Shown: positions 1-6,929 of the stretch, one piece after another
Layout of the letters: each line of letters starts with the position of its first letter
Numbering within the stretch: the stretch's first letter is position 1
IMG/VR virus record: IMGVR_UViG_3300048927_000744
Location: 1-53,451 of that record
Source: a virus
Length of the DNA: 53,451 nucleotides
Direction: 5' to 3' (one strand)
The notes under the pieces: generated by a model
The model's input: the letters and a program-made list of their open reading frames with translations, nothing else
What the model was told of the DNA's origin: nothing
Database searches by the model: none
Made by a program: the position numbers and the translations under genes

Positions 1-1050
1 CTATTTTGATGGTTTAGCAGTGGCGCCAATCCTCCTGTAAACCCGCTTTGTGATCTCCTGCTTACTGTGCCCCAGTAGCAGGCTTGCGTCGCCAATATCG
101 ATGATTTCCGATGCTGCTTTCGGTCGGATGTCGCGAAACTGAAAACCGCCAATCTTCGCGGCGAGGAGCGGATCGCCCTCTTCGATTGCTTTGGCACAAG
201 CTTTCTCCCGCGCCTTGTCCCAGCGCAAGCGCAGCATTCCTTTCGTCATTCGCTTTCCGTGCCTGTTTATCAGCAGGTACTTCGAGACGTGGCCGGCATT
301 CCTCTCCGTAATTTCCCGAATCAACCTGCCCAAGCTGTTTTCTCCCTCCTCTGTGTACATCAGGATCCTAAGCTTAAGCCCTGTCTTGCCTTGCGTGACC
401 AAGAAGTAATCGCCCTCAATGTCGTCCCTGCGCATGACGATTACGTCTGCTGGCCGCTGGCCTGTCAGGTAGCCCAGGTCCATGGCTTCCTTGAGTTCCG
501 GCTCAGCCATCCCGTAGACCGCATCCCAAACCGCGGCGTTGGCATAGTAATCACGTGGCGTTTCCTTGTTCTTGCGGATGCCCTGGCACGGATTCTCCCG
601 CTCGGTCAGGCCCCATTCCCGCGCCATGTTGAACACGTGGGAGAGTAAGGCGATCTCCCTATTGGCCCGTACCTTGGCTGTACGGGCGTCGCGGTATCCG
701 GCGATATTGGCTGGTGTGATTGAGTCGATGGGCGCCCCGTCAAACATGGGCCGCAATTGTTTGAGCTCGGCTAGGTTATCCTTCTGGGTACGCTCGCCTT
801 TTTTCGGAATGACGTCGCGAACGTATCGATCAAAGATCCCCTTCATCATCGTCAGATCGGCTGGCTTTTCCTTGGACTCAAGCTCTGCCCACTTCAATCG
901 GGCTTTGCTCAAGTCTCCCCCAAGCGGGATTTCCTTACCCGTTGAGTCTCTGTAGTAATAACCAACCCACACTTTACCGTTCTTGCGAGGGCGCTTTCTC
1001 CGCACCATTCCCGGCGGTAAGTCCCTGTTCTCAGTGTTTCGAGGTCGCAT
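1..1050 (-). CDS. Prophage tyrosine integrase, 349 aa
   Basis: Site-specific recombinase expected to integrate and excise the prophage. The N-terminal part (about residues 15-60) is basic and looks like an arm-binding domain. A core-binding region follows (about 65-160), and the C-terminal part holds the catalytic set: R199 in GQRPAD, K222 in QGKTG, R309 in RDIRP, H328 in LLGHS and nucleophile candidate Y338 in KRVYRR. The usual His three residues before the second Arg is replaced by R306. Its stop is at the window edge, so the attachment site and the presumed tRNA target lie to the left. The start at 1050 lies just downstream of the preceding leftward gene, whose stop is at 1052. Seen: motifs. 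Known: tyrosine recombinase family. Confidence 0.95.
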   Translation of the reverse strand: MRPRNTENRDLPPGMVRRKRPRKNGKVWVGYYYRDSTGKEIPLGGDLSKARLKWAELESKEKPADLTMMKGIFDRYVRDVIPKKGERTQKDNLAELKQLRPMFDGAPIDSITPANIAGYRDARTAKVRANREIALLSHVFNMAREWGLTERENPCQGIRKNKETPRDYYANAAVWDAVYGMAEPELKEAMDLGYLTGQRPADVIVMRRDDIEGDYFLVTQGKTGLKLRILMYTEEGENSLGRLIREITERNAGHVSKYLLINRHGKRMTKGMLRLRWDKAREKACAKAIEEGDPLLAAKIGGFQFRDIRPKAASEIIDIGDASLLLGHSKQEITKRVYRRIGATAKPSK

Positions 1051-1051
1051 C

Positions 1052-1549
1052 TCAGTTCACCCTGGAGAAGTCAGGTGTCCAAGCTGGTCGCGGCGGCGGT
1101 GTGCTCTGCTCTGCAGACGTTGGATTGGTCATGCCAAGCTTCATGCGAGCGTACATGCGTCCGACCAATGGGCGGCCACCACGGCTCTCAACGAATACCC
1201 AATTGCGGTCGTTGAGCCATCTCCGTTGATGGGCTCGCTGCTTGTATCCAGTAAGGTCGGCCAGTTCTTCGTCCGAGAAAATTTCAGTTTCTAAAGTTCT
1301 GGTGCGTGAATGGTGCGTATACCCCACGGCAGGCTGCGCGAGCGGGCGTTCCTGAGCGTTTAGCGTTGCATCAGCGAGCGCTGCCCCGCGCAGCTTTTCG
1401 TGGGGTACAAGTGCCTCGGCAGTGGCGCTGGAAGGAGCAGTAATGCCTGCTGCTGCGCAGCAGAGACTGTTTGTTTCTAGCGTGTCGCCACCATTGGTTG
1501 TGCGGAGCAAAGCGGGCAGGGCGTTGGTGTTGTCCTGGTGGTTCTTCAT
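1052..1549 (-). CDS. DUF4224-like phage protein, 165 aa
   Basis: Early phage gene upstream of the integrase. The middle contains a DUF4224-type block (EIFSDEELADLTG, then a basic segment and NW), a small domain common in Pseudomonas and enteric prophages next to integrase or recombination genes. The flanking 80 residues are low-complexity and poorly conserved in appearance. I chose the ATG at 1549 because it overlaps the stop of the upstream HD gene (ATGA at 1546-1549), giving translational coupling; an in-frame ATG at 1672 would overlap that gene by about 125 bases. Function is unknown; an excisionase or accessory DNA-binding role is only a guess from position. Confidence 0.7.
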   Translation of the reverse strand: MKNHQDNTNALPALLRTTNGGDTLETNSLCCAAAGITAPSSATAEALVPHEKLRGAALADATLNAQERPLAQPAVGYTHHSRTRTLETEIFSDEELADLTGYKQRAHQRRWLNDRNWVFVESRGGRPLVGRMYARMKLGMTNPTSAEQSTPPPRPAWTPDFSRVN

Positions 1550-2088
1550 GCCGCTTTCCTCCGGTGTTCTATAGCGAGTTGGTCCATCAGGCGCTGGTGA
1601 TAGGTGAGTCGAGCTTCTGCTGCAGGCCAAGGGCGGATGGTTTCGGCCATGGGTTCGATGCCGACCAAGCAATCCCAGATAGCCGGATCGGTTGGCATGA
1701 GGTCGCGGCGTTCGGTAGCGAACGCTATCAGGTCGGCTTTGTGGACGCTGGTGGGGAGTTCTGGTGCTATGTCGAACCGATCACAGACGCGCCACCAGAT
1801 GCAGTCCTCAAAGTGTTCATAGGCACTGATCCATTGCTTAACTGGTCGCGTCATGTCGCCCAGGTACGCCTCGGGTGCGTCATGAAGCAAGGCCGCGAGT
1901 TTGTGTTCCTCCGGCACCAGCTCGGCGACGATGCAGCTGTGTTGTGCCACGCTGTAGAACTCGCGGGTGTGGCCGTTGAAGCGGCAAAGGTGTGCCAGCG
2001 CGTGCGAGATGTCCCGTGGATCGATCATGTCGGCGTCGGGTTCAAGCAGGTCAAAGTGTTTGCCTGAGTGAGTAAGGATCCAGTTCAT
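1546..2088 (-). CDS. HD-domain phosphohydrolase, 180 aa
   Basis: Metal-dependent phosphohydrolase of the HD superfamily, resembling YfbR-type 5'-deoxynucleotidases carried by phages. The metal-binding set is visible: H50 in SVAQHS, H69-D70 in LLHDAPEAYLGD, and a later Asp near 138 (HKADL). Length fits single-domain HD enzymes. A phage could use such an enzyme to adjust nucleotide pools; that is inference. It sits in a leftward operon with 4-base overlaps on both sides (ATGA), so it is co-translated with its neighbours. The start ATG at 2088 overlaps the preceding stop. Confidence 0.85.
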   Translation of the reverse strand: MNWILTHSGKHFDLLEPDADMIDPRDISHALAHLCRFNGHTREFYSVAQHSCIVAELVPEEHKLAALLHDAPEAYLGDMTRPVKQWISAYEHFEDCIWWRVCDRFDIAPELPTSVHKADLIAFATERRDLMPTDPAIWDCLVGIEPMAETIRPWPAAEARLTYHQRLMDQLAIEHRRKAA

Positions 2089-2306
2089 GCTGCCTCCTTA
2101 ACGAGATCGGCCAGCAGCAGAGCGTTGTCGGTTGCCTTGTGCAATTGGCGCAGGGCGTCATACCCAATCAGGGCTTTCAGCTGCCGATCAAATTCCTTGT
2201 TATAACGGGTCAGGGCGCGAAGATCCTTGGTGGCCTTTGCATGTTGCTGTTGCAGTGTGCCGGCGGCCTGGGGCGTTAGGCGCAGCATCGGAATGGTGCG
2301 GCTCAT
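2085..2306 (-). CDS. Small hypothetical early phage protein, 73 aa
   Basis: I do not recognise this protein. It is short, helical in appearance and charged, with a Leu-rich stretch in the C-terminal half (LRQLHKATDNALLLADLV) that could form a coiled coil. Its stop overlaps the ATG of the HD phosphohydrolase by 4 bases, and its own start overlaps the stop of the upstream gene, so it belongs to the same leftward early operon. No catalytic motif or membrane segment is visible. Confidence 0.6.
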   Translation of the reverse strand: MSRTIPMLRLTPQAAGTLQQQHAKATKDLRALTRYNKEFDRQLKALIGYDALRQLHKATDNALLLADLVKEAA

Positions 2307-2884
2307 ACGTCACCGCCGATTGCTTTTTGATTTCGGGTATGAAGTTCCGCTTCGGTTCGAAAAAATAGCAGTGCTTTGCGGGCTTCTGCAGGACACATTG
2401 CTTCGGTTGGCCCTCGCTCTATCACCCATCGGCCTTGGGGCTCAGTGATTGAGCTATTTGCTGGGGTCGGTTCCAGCTTTGGTGCTGCTGGATCTAGTAA
2501 CGCCGCCATGGCGAGTGCTTGGTCGCGCAGAGCTAGCGAGTCACGTTCGAGCTTCTTGCCGGTGCGGAACGCGCTGAATGTCTCGGCTGCGATACGCAGC
2601 TTTTCGGCGATATCCAATAGAGTTTTGCGAGCTGGCTCTCCCAACTTCGATGCATCCAATGCCCGCATGTAGTGGGCAAATAGTTGCTTGTGGTGAGTCT
2701 GGGCTTGCTCAATCGATAGCTCCAAGTCCCGGATGACGCCCGAGCTATCTGATTGCTGAATAGACTTGCCTTCATCGATGCCTTCGATGCGACCATCAAT
2801 CAAGCCCCCTCGATAGCCGATCCAATAAAGGATCGCGGCTGCGAAAATGATGCTGATCAATGCGCAGATTTGAATTGCAGTCAT
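2303..2884 (-). CDS. Hypothetical membrane-anchored early phage protein, 193 aa
   Basis: The N-terminus carries one clear hydrophobic segment (about residues 3-21, ending WIGYRGG). A long charged, helix-prone cytoplasmic part follows (about 40-130), consistent with a coiled coil, and the tail is polar. I chose ATG 2884 because it places the hydrophobic helix at the N-terminus; an in-frame ATG 90 bases upstream would add a Pro-rich extension and overlap the next gene. Its stop overlaps the following start (2303-2306). No known family is apparent. Confidence 0.65.
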   Translation of the reverse strand: MTAIQICALISIIFAAAILYWIGYRGGLIDGRIEGIDEGKSIQQSDSSGVIRDLELSIEQAQTHHKQLFAHYMRALDASKLGEPARKTLLDIAEKLRIAAETFSAFRTGKKLERDSLALRDQALAMAALLDPAAPKLEPTPANSSITEPQGRWVIERGPTEAMCPAEARKALLFFRTEAELHTRNQKAIGGDV

Positions 2885-2936
2885 GTGGTGTGCTCCTGGC
2901 GGTGTTTTGGCTGGTGGTGGCAGCCGATTGATTGGG

Positions 2937-3134
2937 TTATTCGTCGTCTGGATCTGGTGGATCTGCCAGGCCACACATCAGCTTGGCCTGATAGGGCATG
3001 TAACCCTCCTCTCGGAGGGCGTCGTAGCGCTGATAGTCGGCGGCAAAGTAGCTGCACTCATCACACAGTCGGCTGGCCTGTTCTTCGGCAGACAACGGTG
3101 TATCGCAGTGTCGGCATTGATCTAGCAGTGACAT
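2937..3134 (-). CDS. Small two-CxxC zinc-ribbon-like protein, 65 aa
   Basis: A short protein with two CxxC pairs (CRHC near residues 6-9 and CDEC near 23-26), the layout of a small zinc ribbon. The C-terminus is acidic and Pro-rich. Such proteins are common among phage early genes, where they may bind DNA or act on host RNA polymerase; nothing here decides which. I chose ATG 3134, which starts just after the PrtN-like gene ends at 3136. An upstream in-frame ATG at 3179 would overlap that gene. Confidence 0.55.
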   Translation of the reverse strand: MSLLDQCRHCDTPLSAEEQASRLCDECSYFAADYQRYDALREEGYMPYQAKLMCGLADPPDPDDE

Positions 3135-3135
3135 A

Positions 3136-3459
3136 TCACGGCTCGTCTTCGACGGCTTCTGGTCGCGGCATATCTTCATCCGCCTTGTAGGCGCGAATGT
3201 CGATTAGCGAGGCCACATGCTTGATATGAGCGTACTTCGGTGCCTTTCGGCTGTTGACCAGCGTTGTCACGGGCAGTTGAATTCGGCCTGTGGTAATTGC
3301 GTCGGCAAAAGATCCTTCGTTGAGGTTCCGGAAGTACCGTTCGCGCAACTTTTCCACCGGGATTAGAACGTCACCAAAGGTCCGGTACAGCAGTTCGACT
3401 GTCACCGGATCGGGTGCGGGCAGCAGTCTTAGTGGCTGTTGGTTAGCGTGTGCAGTCAT
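3136..3459 (-). CDS. prtN: PrtN-type pyocin activator, 107 aa
   Basis: Transcriptional activator of the PrtN family, which in P. aeruginosa switches on pyocin genes when the PrtR repressor is removed after DNA damage. The diagnostic core is present: TVELLYRTFGDVLIPVEKL near residues 20-38, then YFRNLNEGSFADAI and the basic segment with NSRKAPKY. The length matches the family. I chose ATG 3459; a further in-frame ATG at 3492 would add 11 residues overlapping the neighbour. It lies in the leftward operon downstream of the LexA/CI-type repressor. It may therefore control late phage genes or cross-talk with resident pyocins (inference). Confidence 0.88.
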   Translation of the reverse strand: MTAHANQQPLRLLPAPDPVTVELLYRTFGDVLIPVEKLRERYFRNLNEGSFADAITTGRIQLPVTTLVNSRKAPKYAHIKHVASLIDIRAYKADEDMPRPEAVEDEP

Positions 3460-3613
3460 TGGGTTTCTTCCGTTGAGGATGATTCCAGGCATTCAGGCAA
3501 TGGCGTTTAGTCAGCTCCCGCAGATGCTCCGGCACTTCGAGGAGCGCGGCGTTGCGCTCCTCGCGTGTGCGCATGGCGACGATCTGGCGGGCGTACTCCC
3601 TAGGCCACGTCAC
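3443..3613 (-). CDS. Small basic early phage protein, 56 aa (GTG start)
   Basis: A short basic protein beginning MTWPREYARQIVAMRTREER and ending in a Lys/Pro-rich tail. I do not know a function. This sequence type recurs in Pseudomonas prophage early regions. The start is taken as GTG at 3613, which overlaps the stop of the upstream KilAC-like gene by 14 bases. The longer open frame upstream of it is out-of-frame shadow of that gene. Its end overlaps the PrtN start, so translation is probably coupled. Confidence 0.55.
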   Translation of the reverse strand: MTWPREYARQIVAMRTREERNAALLEVPEHLRELTKRHCLNAWNHPQRKKPNDCTR

Positions 3614-3887
3614 GGTTATCAGCCGGGATGGCTGGTAGTTCGAGGCCGAGCAGTTCGGCCAGCCAGCGAATACCGGCTTGCCGAACCTTGGTCGACTGGC
3701 TGTACTGCATGCCCGCTTTCTCGTGATACCAGTTGCTGTCTTTGATCCGCAGGTACTCCCGGTCACGCACGGGGAAAGCCGGCAGGTTGCGGTCGTTGAG
3801 CAAGCCCTTGTCACGCATGAGCGCGATCAGCTTGGGACGGGTCAGGCCGAAGTACTTGGCGGTTTTTTGGAGGTCACGTTCCATCAC
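3600..3887 (-). CDS. KilAC-type antirepressor-like DNA-binding protein, 95 aa
   Basis: Resembles the KilAC domain found at the C-terminus of phage antirepressors. It begins with an HTH-like segment (KTAKYFGLTRPKLIALMRDKGLL). The family's typical continuation follows: a basic DREYLRIKDSNWYHEK segment, then STKVRQAGIRWLAELL. The usual N-terminal Bro/antirepressor domain is absent, so this is a stand-alone KilAC unit of the expected size. It probably acts in lysogeny control or early transcription; which target it binds is unknown. The start is ATG 3887, with a second Met immediately after. Confidence 0.7.
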   Translation of the reverse strand: MMERDLQKTAKYFGLTRPKLIALMRDKGLLNDRNLPAFPVRDREYLRIKDSNWYHEKAGMQYSQSTKVRQAGIRWLAELLGLELPAIPADNRDVA

Positions 3888-3893
3888 GGCCTC

Positions 3894-4475
3894 CTAAGCT
3901 GCATGCGCGGCAGGGGTCGCCACGGTAGCTAAGTGAGTGATGGATTCGGCCACCATGGAATAGATATCCACGTCACTTCCGCATACGGTGAAACACTTGG
4001 TGCGCGGCTTCTTCACGCCGATGCTCATGATTGTGGTAATTCCAGCGCGGGTCTTGTTACGGTGGACTGCCAAGTTAATGGGCAGCTCAAAACCCATATC
4101 GAGACTGAGTGCGCCGCCGGTGCGGATCAGCTCGAATACCTGCAGCTTGTGTTCAGTCTGGAATAGGCCATAACGGCGCTCAGCGTGCGGCGGAGACGAA
4201 GGATCGACGGAAGTGGTTGGCCCGTTGACGATCTCCTCAATGAAGTCAGCAAGCTTGAGGTGCATCTTCTTGCTGTTGGTCAAGGTCAGTGTGTGGCGTT
4301 CGCTGCCCAGCTCAACGGTGAAATGCGTGTCTATTTTTCGGCGTTCGACCTGCAGTCGGAAGGCCATGACGTCGCGTTGGGTTTCGGCGCGCAGATGGTG
4401 GTTGAAGGTTTCGGTCAGACAGACCTGAGCCTTGAGCAGTGTCAGGGTGCGGTTGTCGAGTTTGTACTTCTTCAT
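3894..4475 (-). CDS. Hypothetical early phage protein, 193 aa
   Basis: I do not recognise a family. The protein is soluble-looking, starts with a basic helix (MKKYKLDNRTLTLLKAQ) and has alternating beta-like segments in the middle (HFTVELGSERHTLTLTN, GLFQTEHKLQVFELI). No cysteine cluster, membrane segment or nucleotide-binding motif is visible. It lies second in the leftward operon, whose first gene is only a few bases upstream (ATGA overlap at 4472-4475), and precedes the KilAC-like gene by 6 bases. Confidence 0.6.
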   Translation of the reverse strand: MKKYKLDNRTLTLLKAQVCLTETFNHHLRAETQRDVMAFRLQVERRKIDTHFTVELGSERHTLTLTNSKKMHLKLADFIEEIVNGPTTSVDPSSPPHAERRYGLFQTEHKLQVFELIRTGGALSLDMGFELPINLAVHRNKTRAGITTIMSIGVKKPRTKCFTVCGSDVDIYSMVAESITHLATVATPAAHAA

Positions 4476-4648
4476 GCCGCGTGCCCTCCGCCATTTGGAT
4501 CGAATGGCACAGTTGCGGAGCGCTGTTTCAGCTTGGGTTTGGAAGCGAAGAAAGCGCAGCCGCAGTGTTGTGCCAGGCGGCGGATTTCGAAGATGCGGGA
4601 GGGGTTAGCAGCGGCCGGGTGGACGTGCAGGGTGGCAGTGGTGTGCAT
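4472..4648 (-). CDS. First gene of the leftward early operon, small hypothetical, 58 aa
   Basis: A short His/Ala-rich protein with one CxC pair (HCGCAFF) and a Gly-rich tail. Function unknown. ATG 4648 was chosen because it lies 39 bases downstream of the operator pair at 4687-4724 and follows a Shine-Dalgarno-like GAGG. Its stop overlaps the next gene by 4 bases. It is the promoter-proximal gene of the block that the repressor presumably silences. Confidence 0.5.
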   Translation of the reverse strand: MHTTATLHVHPAAANPSRIFEIRRLAQHCGCAFFASKPKLKQRSATVPFDPNGGGHAA

Positions 4649-4686
4649 GGTATTGCCTCGCTCTGTGGTGGAAGAGTAAGGCAAGT

Positions 4687-4724
4687 AAACAACATGTTTG
4701 GTTTTTGGTCAAAACATTTTGTTT
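4687..4724. promoter_or_regulatory. Left operator pair, AAAC-N5-GTTT x2
   Basis: Two perfect inverted repeats with identical half-sites and spacing sit 25 bp apart (centre to centre): AAAC 4687-4690 with GTTT 4696-4699, and AAAC 4712-4715 with GTTT 4721-4724. They lie between the end of the repressor gene and the first leftward early gene, the expected position for a left operator/promoter. The same motif recurs in the rightward regulatory region. Binding by the repressor or the Cro-like protein is inferred. Confidence 0.65.
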
Positions 4725-4728
4725 GGTT

Positions 4729-5511
4729 TCAGATGAGAGAGGGGCCTTTCAGTGGCCGTATCGATGACCACCAGAAAATCCGGCCCAGAATCACAACGCG
4801 TTGAGCCATTATTTGATCAAAATCGTAGTCTTCGTCAGCGTACTCGTCGGAATTGAAACTCCTCATTTTTATCCCATTAGGGGTGCGCTGAAGAAATTTG
4901 ATGCGGAAGTGTCCATCGTGATCTATCGCGTATATTTCTCCATCAATTATCCTGGTCATTCCCTTATCGATACCGACTGTGGCACCAGAAAGAATCAGTG
5001 GATGGTTGCTGTTGCCGCTATTTGTGGCAAACACCGCGTTCGAAGGATCAACGCCACAACTTCTCATGGTAGCCCTCGAAAATCGCAGTTTTGGTCCAGT
5101 AATCTCTTGAACCTCGGTGCGCGCAACCTTCCCTGGTCCCGACGAGAGTTCGACTTCCTTATATAGCCTCAACTCAACCTCATCCTCTTCAAGTGGGGTG
5201 CTTGAATCCCACGGGGCCATGGGTTCAAGGACATACAGGGGAGAGTCATTAGCCGCTTGTGGCGCTTTCCCTCGTGCAGTATTCGGTGTCCGCATAGGGA
5301 CATCTTTCCCCTCAAGCCAATCGCGTTCCACTACCAAAGTCATAGCGACTTGGCCTGCCATATAGGCAGGGACACCTCTCGCCTTCCAGTTGGTGACGTT
5401 CTGATCGTTTTCCAGATCAAGCAGCCGGGCGAGTTCCGCGCCAGAGAGTCCGGAGTCTTCCAGGGCTTGACGAAAGCGCTGGCCTTTTAGGCGTTGTGGT
5501 TGTTTGTTCAT
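4729..5511 (-). CDS. LexA/CI-type prophage repressor with S24 autoprotease, 260 aa
   Basis: Lysogeny repressor of the CI/PrtR type. Residues about 11-58 form an HTH (FRQALEDSG..GAELARLL..NVTNW). A linker of about 60 residues follows, then a LexA-like S24 domain with probable catalytic Ser168 in SGNSNHP and Lys205 in FRIKFL. RecA-stimulated self-cleavage after DNA damage would induce the prophage (known for the family). I chose ATG 5511 over an upstream Met at 5550 because the latter would run through the operator. Perfect AAAC-N5-GTTT sites lie on both sides, and a degenerate one (5512-5524) abuts its start codon, suggesting autoregulation. Confidence 0.9.
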   Translation of the reverse strand: MNKQPQRLKGQRFRQALEDSGLSGAELARLLDLENDQNVTNWKARGVPAYMAGQVAMTLVVERDWLEGKDVPMRTPNTARGKAPQAANDSPLYVLEPMAPWDSSTPLEEDEVELRLYKEVELSSGPGKVARTEVQEITGPKLRFSRATMRSCGVDPSNAVFATNSGNSNHPLILSGATVGIDKGMTRIIDGEIYAIDHDGHFRIKFLQRTPNGIKMRSFNSDEYADEDYDFDQIMAQRVVILGRIFWWSSIRPLKGPSLI

Positions 5512-5598
5512 AAACAGAATGTTACAGCCCTTGCACAAAAATGATAACAAACGTATTGTTTGGCTGTGTCATTCGTTTTGTTTGCATAAGGTGATGTC
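5512..5598. promoter_or_regulatory. Divergent control region with right operator
   Basis: The 87-bp space between the repressor and Cro-like gene holds one perfect operator (AAAC 5549-5552, GTATT, GTTT 5558-5561). A near match directly upstream of the repressor start (AAAC 5512-5515, GTTA 5521-5524) and a half-site rich stretch at 5571-5583 are also present. This is the expected arrangement for competing lysogenic and lytic promoters. I cannot place the promoters exactly. Confidence 0.65.
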
Positions 5599-5856
5599 AT
5601 GACTACGCCTGACCAGGTGTTCGATTTGATAGTGCTGGTCGCTGAGCGGGCCGGTAAAAGCCCCTCGCAACTCGCACGAGAATGCGATGTAAGCCCTCAG
5701 CGCTTTTTCAATTGGCGACATAGAGGGGTTCCTGTTGCTCAGGTTCGTCCCCTTGCGAAAGCTTTGGCGTGGGGACTTTTGCCTCATGAATTGAGACCTG
5801 ATTTGCCAGATATTTTTCCAGTGCCGGTTCAAGGTGTTTCGGCACAGGCGGCATAG
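5599..5856 (+). CDS. Cro/YdaS-like early regulator, 85 aa
   Basis: Small HTH protein transcribed divergently from the repressor. The HTH spans about residues 20-45 (SPSQLARECDVSPQRFFNWRHRGVPV), with the NWRHRGVP signature of YdaS/Cro-type phage regulators, and the tail is Pro-rich. By position it should antagonise the repressor and commit the phage to lytic growth. The ATG at 5599 is preceded by AAGGTGATGTC, giving a reasonable ribosome binding site. Assignment is by motif and synteny. Confidence 0.85.
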   Translation: MTTPDQVFDLIVLVAERAGKSPSQLARECDVSPQRFFNWRHRGVPVAQVRPLAKALAWGLLPHELRPDLPDIFPVPVQGVSAQAA

Positions 5857-5955
5857 AGCGCTAAGAAAAAAGGCGACCCTAGGGCCGCCCAGTTCCTCCC
5901 GGCACACACCACCACAGTGCTGTCGGGTCGCGACGAAGGTAGGAGGGCACACCAC

Positions 5956-6096
5956 ATGCAAACCACCTCCCTTTATCGCGCTGCCAAGACACGGATGTCT
6001 TGGGTTGCTGCCTTTTCCACCACAGATTGGGCAGCTGTTGCGCCAGAGGTGAGAGACGGATCACTCACCTCGGCACGGTGCCGGTTTCGATCTTGA
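5956..6096 (+). CDS. Possible small ORF, 46 aa
   Basis: A short frame starting with ATG 5956, preceded at good distance by a strong AGGAGG-type site (5941-5946). The predicted product starts MQTTSLYRAAK and has no recognised domain. It lies in the 334-bp interval (5857-6190) between the Cro-like and CII-like genes, which otherwise shows only GC-rich inverted repeats (for example a GGATGTCTTGGG area and CCGGCG near 6100) and no other feature I can support. The ribosome binding site is the main argument; the coding content is unremarkable. Confidence 0.35.
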   Translation: MQTTSLYRAAKTRMSWVAAFSTTDWAAVAPEVRDGSLTSARCRFRS

Positions 6097-6190
6097 GGAT
6101 CTTGCCGGCGTTTGGACCCTTTCAAGCCACGCGGCAAATGTAACACCACAGCACGCCGCGCGGCACTGGCAACTTATAAGGATTAATGCC

Positions 6191-6709
6191 ATGAGCCGAA
6201 TTGCTCTGAGTTGCGTTGATCGAGCACAGCGGGAAATCCTGACGCTCGAATTAGCGCTTTACCACGCCGCACGGGATTATCCGGGTGGCGCCGCTGCAAT
6301 CGCCGCCACCACCGGCCGCAATGCCACAACGCTGCAACACAAGTTGTCTCCTACGCACCCCTCGCACACGGTCAATATCCAAGAATTTGGAGAGATCCTC
6401 GAACTGACTAAGGACCGTCGGATTCTCGACGCTGTGCACGGCCTTGTTGGCGACACGATCTGGCAGGAGCTGGCCGAGTCGTACACCAATGACATGCCCG
6501 AAACCCTTACCACCGGGATTGCGCAGTTCTTCCGGCAGGTAGCGGACCTGTCCGAAACTTGGGCCAAGCATATTGGCGACGGCAAAGTCGACGACGGTGA
6601 GTTGGCTGAGATACGCCAGTTGGTGTTTCGCGGCATCCAGGGTTTGTTGGGTATGTACAACCGCGCCCGCTACGTCAACCAGACTACTAGTGGGGTGGAC
6701 CGTGGCTGA
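6191..6709 (+). CDS. Phage regulatory CII-family protein, 172 aa
   Basis: Matches the phage CII regulatory family seen in P2/186-like and Pseudomonas prophages. An N-terminal HTH-like region (DYPGGAAAIAATTGRNATTLQHKLSPTH, about residues 31-58) is followed by a helical segment with NIQEFGEILELTKD and a C-terminal helical region. In 186, CII promotes establishment of lysogeny; here the same role is inferred. It is preceded by AAGGATT about 7 bases upstream of ATG 6191, and the next gene starts inside its last codons (6702). Confidence 0.8.
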   Translation: MSRIALSCVDRAQREILTLELALYHAARDYPGGAAAIAATTGRNATTLQHKLSPTHPSHTVNIQEFGEILELTKDRRILDAVHGLVGDTIWQELAESYTNDMPETLTTGIAQFFRQVADLSETWAKHIGDGKVDDGELAEIRQLVFRGIQGLLGMYNRARYVNQTTSGVDRG

Positions 6710-6929
6710 TATTGCTGACTTTGCAAATGACCTGGTGCAGGAGCGACTTGATCAGGCTTTGGCTGCTCGCGCAGCCCAGCTTTCTGCCACGACCCTGCAT
6801 TCGTTGATGTTCTGTGATGAATGCGATGAGCCAATCCCGGAAGCTCGTCGGTTGGCACAGCCCGGTTGCACTCACTGTATTGAATGCCAATCCGCAGACG
6901 ATCTGAGGGCTTCCCGTTATGCTCGATGA
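6702..6929 (+). CDS. TraR/DksA-type C4 zinc-finger protein, 75 aa (GTG start)
   Basis: A compact DksA/TraR-family protein. The N-terminal half is helical (FANDLVQERLDQALAARAA). The C-terminal part has the C4 zinc finger, CDEC and, 16 residues later, CIEC, with the family's EPIPEARR segment between them. Phage and plasmid TraR proteins bind the RNA polymerase secondary channel and shift host transcription, so it may favour phage promoters (family knowledge plus inference). GTG 6702 gives the standard N-terminus MADIADFAND; it overlaps the CII-like gene, and its end overlaps the primase start by 11 bases. Confidence 0.85.
   Translation: MADIADFANDLVQERLDQALAARAAQLSATTLHSLMFCDECDEPIPEARRLAQPGCTHCIECQSADDLRASRYAR

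Noticed and set aside
1052-1672. Longer start (1672) for the DUF4224-like gene
   Set aside because: It would overlap the HD phosphohydrolase gene by over 120 bases; the ATG at 1549 gives the usual 4-base overlap.
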